Assembly: GCA_910589015.1 (NCBI GenBank)
Contig: CAJUSA010000005.1
Location: 74,476-138,475 of the forward strand
DNA length: 64,000 nucleotides
Origin: an uncultured Christensenellaceae bacterium
Lineage (GTDB): Bacteria > Bacillota > Clostridia > Christensenellales > Borkfalkiaceae
Direction: 5' to 3'
The position numbers and the translations under genes were made by a program. Of the stretch, positions 62,103 to 64,000 are shown piece by piece (position 1 is the stretch's first letter; every line of letters begins with the position of its first letter). Under the pieces are notes generated by a model that was not told the origin of the DNA, ran no database searches, and saw only the letters and a program-made list of their open reading frames with translations.

Positions 62103-63265
62103 TCGGAAATTTCACTTACTGCAACCCTACGAAACTTTATTTCGGCAAAAACGCGCTTGAAGGCTTGAACGAAGAACTGCCAAAGTACGGTAAAAACGTG
62201 CTGCTCGTTTACGGCGGCGGCTCGATTAAGAAAAACAAAATCTACGATCAGGTCGTTGCCCTGCTCAAACAGAACGGCAAGCAGATTTTCGAGGACGCGG
62301 GCGTGATGCCCAACCCCACGAGCGAGAAGTTGAAAGAGGGCATCGAGCGCGCCAAAGCGGCGAATGCCGACCTTATTCTTGCCGTCGGCGGCGGCTCGGT
62401 GTGCGATTACGCGAAAGCCGTTTCGGTATCGGTGCACTGCAACGACGACGCGTGGGATAAATATTTTATCCGTTTCGACGAACCGACCTGCAAGATCATT
62501 CCCGTCGGCTGTGTGCTGACCATGGTCGGCACGGGCAGCGAGATGAACGGCGGCGCGGTCATCACCAATCACGAACAGAAACTCAAAATCGGGCATGTGT
62601 TCGGCGAGAACGTCTATCCGAAATTCTCCGTCATGAATCCCGAGTTTACTTTCACGTTGCCCAAGTATCAGATGATTTCGGGCATTTACGACATTATGTC
62701 GCACATTCTCGAACAGTATTTTTCGGGCACGGACGACAACACGAGCGATTATATCATGGAAGGGCTGTTGCGTTCGCTCATTCACAGCGCCGATATTGCG
62801 GTGGAAAATCCCACCGACTACGAGGCGCGCTCGAATATCATGTGGATCGCGACCTGGGCGCTCAACACGCTTGTCGCAAAGGGCAAGACGACCGACTGGA
62901 TGGTGCACATGCTGGCGCAGGCGGTTGCGGCGCATACCGACGCAACGCACGGCATGACGCTTGCGGCGGTATCGATGCCTTACTATCGTTACATTCTGCC
63001 TTACGGAACGGCGAAGTTTGCCCGTTATGCCGTCAACGTGTGGGGCGTCGACCCTGAAGGCAAGAGCGAAACGCAAGTCGCGAACGAAGGACTTGCGGCA
63101 ATGGAAGCGTGGATGAAAAAGCTCGGGCTCGTAATGAATATAACCGAACTCGGCGCCACCGCCGGAATGCTCGACGGTATGGTGAAGAGCACGCTCGTCA
63201 TGGACGGCGGCTATAAGGTGATGGACGAAAAGGATATCCGCACCGTGCTTAAAGCAAGTTATTGA
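62099..63265 (+). CDS. Iron-containing alcohol dehydrogenase (YqhD/BdhA-like)
   Basis: This 388-residue group III dehydrogenase has the cofactor loop AVGGGSVCDYAKAVS, TMVGTGSEMNGGAVITN, and metal-binding histidines in SHILEQYF and AAHTDATHGMTLA. YqhD-like enzymes reduce aldehydes with NADPH, often for detoxification or butanol formation. Start overlaps the acetyltransferase stop. A LysR regulator faces the pair. Confidence 0.95.
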   Translation: MIGNFTYCNPTKLYFGKNALEGLNEELPKYGKNVLLVYGGGSIKKNKIYDQVVALLKQNGKQIFEDAGVMPNPTSEKLKEGIERAKAANADLILAVGGGSVCDYAKAVSVSVHCNDDAWDKYFIRFDEPTCKIIPVGCVLTMVGTGSEMNGGAVITNHEQKLKIGHVFGENVYPKFSVMNPEFTFTLPKYQMISGIYDIMSHILEQYFSGTDDNTSDYIMEGLLRSLIHSADIAVENPTDYEARSNIMWIATWALNTLVAKGKTTDWMVHMLAQAVAAHTDATHGMTLAAVSMPYYRYILPYGTAKFARYAVNVWGVDPEGKSETQVANEGLAAMEAWMKKLGLVMNITELGATAGMLDGMVKSTLVMDGGYKVMDEKDIRTVLKASY

Positions 63266-63348
63266 CGATCGGACGAAAATCAGAAAAAGCCGACAAGATT
63301 GCCGAAGTTCCCATAGGGAATTTTGCCACAGAAACAGAATGTAAGTAT

Positions 63349-63385
63349 AGCGCACTACACCTTGCAAGCAAGGCAGTGCGCTTTT
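63349..63385 (+). terminator. Terminator after the alcohol dehydrogenase gene
   Basis: GCGCACT (63350-63356) pairs with AGTGCGC (63375-63381), and an inner CCTTG pairs with CAAGG; TTTT follows. The outer arm shares TATAGCGCACTAC with the hairpin next to repeat copy 1. Confidence 0.75.
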
Positions 63386-63422
63386 GCTTGACTTGTTCAT
63401 TTAATAATTTTATAATAACAGA

Positions 63423-63597
63423 GCGATAAACAGGAATTTAACGTTTTCTTATGTCATGTTGAGCGAAGGCGTAAGGCGTAGTCGAAACATCTCACAATTT
63501 TAGATTCTTCGGCACGACGCAAGGATGCGTCGGCTCAGAATGACGTTTCGGGAACGGCGGGGCGACATGACACGGTATAACGCTAAATTTCAATTTA
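63423..63597. repeat. Dispersed 175-bp intergenic repeat, copy 2
   Basis: It differs from 17573-17747 at five positions by hand alignment and has the same imperfect palindrome, with TGTCATGT and ACATGACA as inner inverted ends. It lies in a 450-base gap between the dehydrogenase and the small zinc-ribbon gene; the rest of the gap holds the terminator, a short coding-like remnant and nothing else recognised. Confidence 0.85.
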
Positions 63598-63690
63598 GCT
63601 TATTCTATTTTTTTCTTTGTCATCCATATCGGCTTGTTGAACAGCAGTTTGCACAAATTCTTTCGGAAAATCGCTTATTTTATAGAAAAA
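63598..63690 (-). pseudogene. Possible orphan coding remnant
   Basis: On the minus strand one frame reads SDFPKEFVQTAVQQADMDDK before ending in a stop formed at the edge of the repeat. It has protein-like composition but no start codon, and it lies in frame behind the zinc-ribbon stop. It could be the end of a gene cut by insertion of the repeat. Weak evidence. Confidence 0.2.
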
Positions 63691-63715
63691 GAACGCCCGT
63701 CTCCGAGCGTTCTTT
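63688..63715 (-). terminator. Terminator of the small zinc-ribbon gene
   Basis: AAAGAACGC and GCGTTCTTT (63688-63696 with 63707-63715) form a stem; on the minus strand it ends in TTCTTTTTC just after the gene's stop. Confidence 0.75.
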
Positions 63716-63717
63716 AA

Positions 63718-63894
63718 TTAGGTTTTTGTTTTGATAACGACAGTCCCGTTGCGAATAATGATATGAATGTACTTACCGCATTTCGGACATTTTATATAGC
63801 CGTCCATTCCGTTTTTTGCTTGTACAAGCGTATTATTGCAATGCGGACAATCGGCATAATAATAAGCATTATTTGGTATTTCATCGTTTTCCAT
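63718..63894 (-). CDS. Small Com-like zinc-ribbon protein
   Basis: This 58-residue protein has two cysteine pairs, DCPHCNNTL and IKCPKCGKYIHI, which should bind one zinc. Spacing and the segment between them resemble the phage Mu Com family of small zinc-ribbon RNA-binding proteins, which are often found in prophage remnants. No ribosome site is evident before the ATG at 63894. A terminator directly after the stop supports a real gene. The Com relation is tentative. Confidence 0.6.
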   Translation of the reverse strand: MENDEIPNNAYYYADCPHCNNTLVQAKNGMDGYIKCPKCGKYIHIIIRNGTVVIKTKT

Positions 63895-64000
63895 CGATAA
63901 TTATTGTAGTTCGTTTAATATATATCATTGCTTTTCACGATACGGTGATAAATCTTTGCCGTTAAAAAATATACAAACACATATATAAGCGAGAATGCGG
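63895..64000. other. AT-rich end of window, nothing recognised
   Basis: The last 106 bases are AT-rich and carry no gene or clear motif. They may hold the promoter of the minus-strand zinc-ribbon gene. Confidence 0.4.

Noticed and set aside
63308..63324. TTCCC-ATA-GGGAA followed by TTTT after the dehydrogenase gene
   Set aside because: Only a 5-bp stem; the longer hairpin at 63349-63385 is a better terminator.
61871..63400. 509-codon minus-strand frame opposite the alcohol dehydrogenase
   Set aside because: Shadow of a GC-rich gene; composition is not protein-like.

Overview
The window is 64 kb of chromosome from a Gram-positive, anaerobic member of the Clostridia with middling GC content. 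The evidence is a tryptophan T-box leader, a complete Rnf ferredoxin:NAD+ oxidoreductase operon, HPr kinase, MutS2, CUT1-type sugar permeases of the LplB/YtcP kind with no local ATPase, and many lipobox-bearing proteins. An uncultured gut lineage of the Christensenellales type is my best guess; this is inference from gene content only. No rRNA, CRISPR array, transposase or phage structural gene was seen.

Region 1 (1-17.5 kb) is mostly housekeeping. It holds the end of a membrane-anchored surface protein, a ComF-like phosphoribosyltransferase, a MATE exporter with a structured leader, tRNA-Val(CAC), and a TrpB2-type tryptophan synthase beta under a Trp T-box. These are followed by a small ArsR regulator and a long run of tightly packed genes on the plus strand: uvrC, HAD phosphatase, hprK, U32 peptidase, mutS2, polysaccharide deacetylase, M16 peptidase, a uracil-DNA-glycosylase-fold enzyme, an AlkD-like glycosylase and acpP. 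Several neighbours overlap by 4 to 8 bases, so translational coupling is likely.

Region 2 (17.5-36.6 kb) starts with a dispersed 175-bp repeat. Next is the minus-strand operon Gx transporter-rnfC-D-G-E-A-B. It diverges from a thioredoxin-reductase-like and TtcA-like pair. After these come a CBS-domain membrane protein, a hybrid histidine kinase overlapping an 1178-residue leucine-rich-repeat lipoprotein, and a MoxR-DUF58-transglutaminase-like operon whose transglutaminase lacks the expected catalytic cysteine.

Region 3 (36.6-60.5 kb) is an accessory glycan-utilisation locus. It contains a GH106-like cytoplasmic glycosidase and a LacI regulator, with matching operator palindromes at both promoters of the locus. 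It also encodes three secreted proteins with a shared cysteine-containing C-terminal tail (one interrupted at a G8 tract), a binding protein with two permeases, and two paralogous lipoproteins. A GH38 alpha-mannosidase, two esterase-like lipoproteins, a ROK kinase, an RpiB-family isomerase and a GmhA-like SIS protein complete it. The inferred job is capture of an acetylated mannose- and possibly rhamnose-containing glycan at the surface, import of fragments, and cytoplasmic hydrolysis and phosphorylation.

Region 4 (60.5-64 kb) has a LysR regulator divergent from an acetyltransferase and iron-dependent alcohol dehydrogenase pair. It is followed by the second copy of the 175-bp repeat and a small zinc-ribbon gene on the minus strand. 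The most notable observations are the shared C-terminal tail, the G8 frameshift just after a signal peptide, the two-site LacI regulon, and several leaders that can hide the ribosome binding site.
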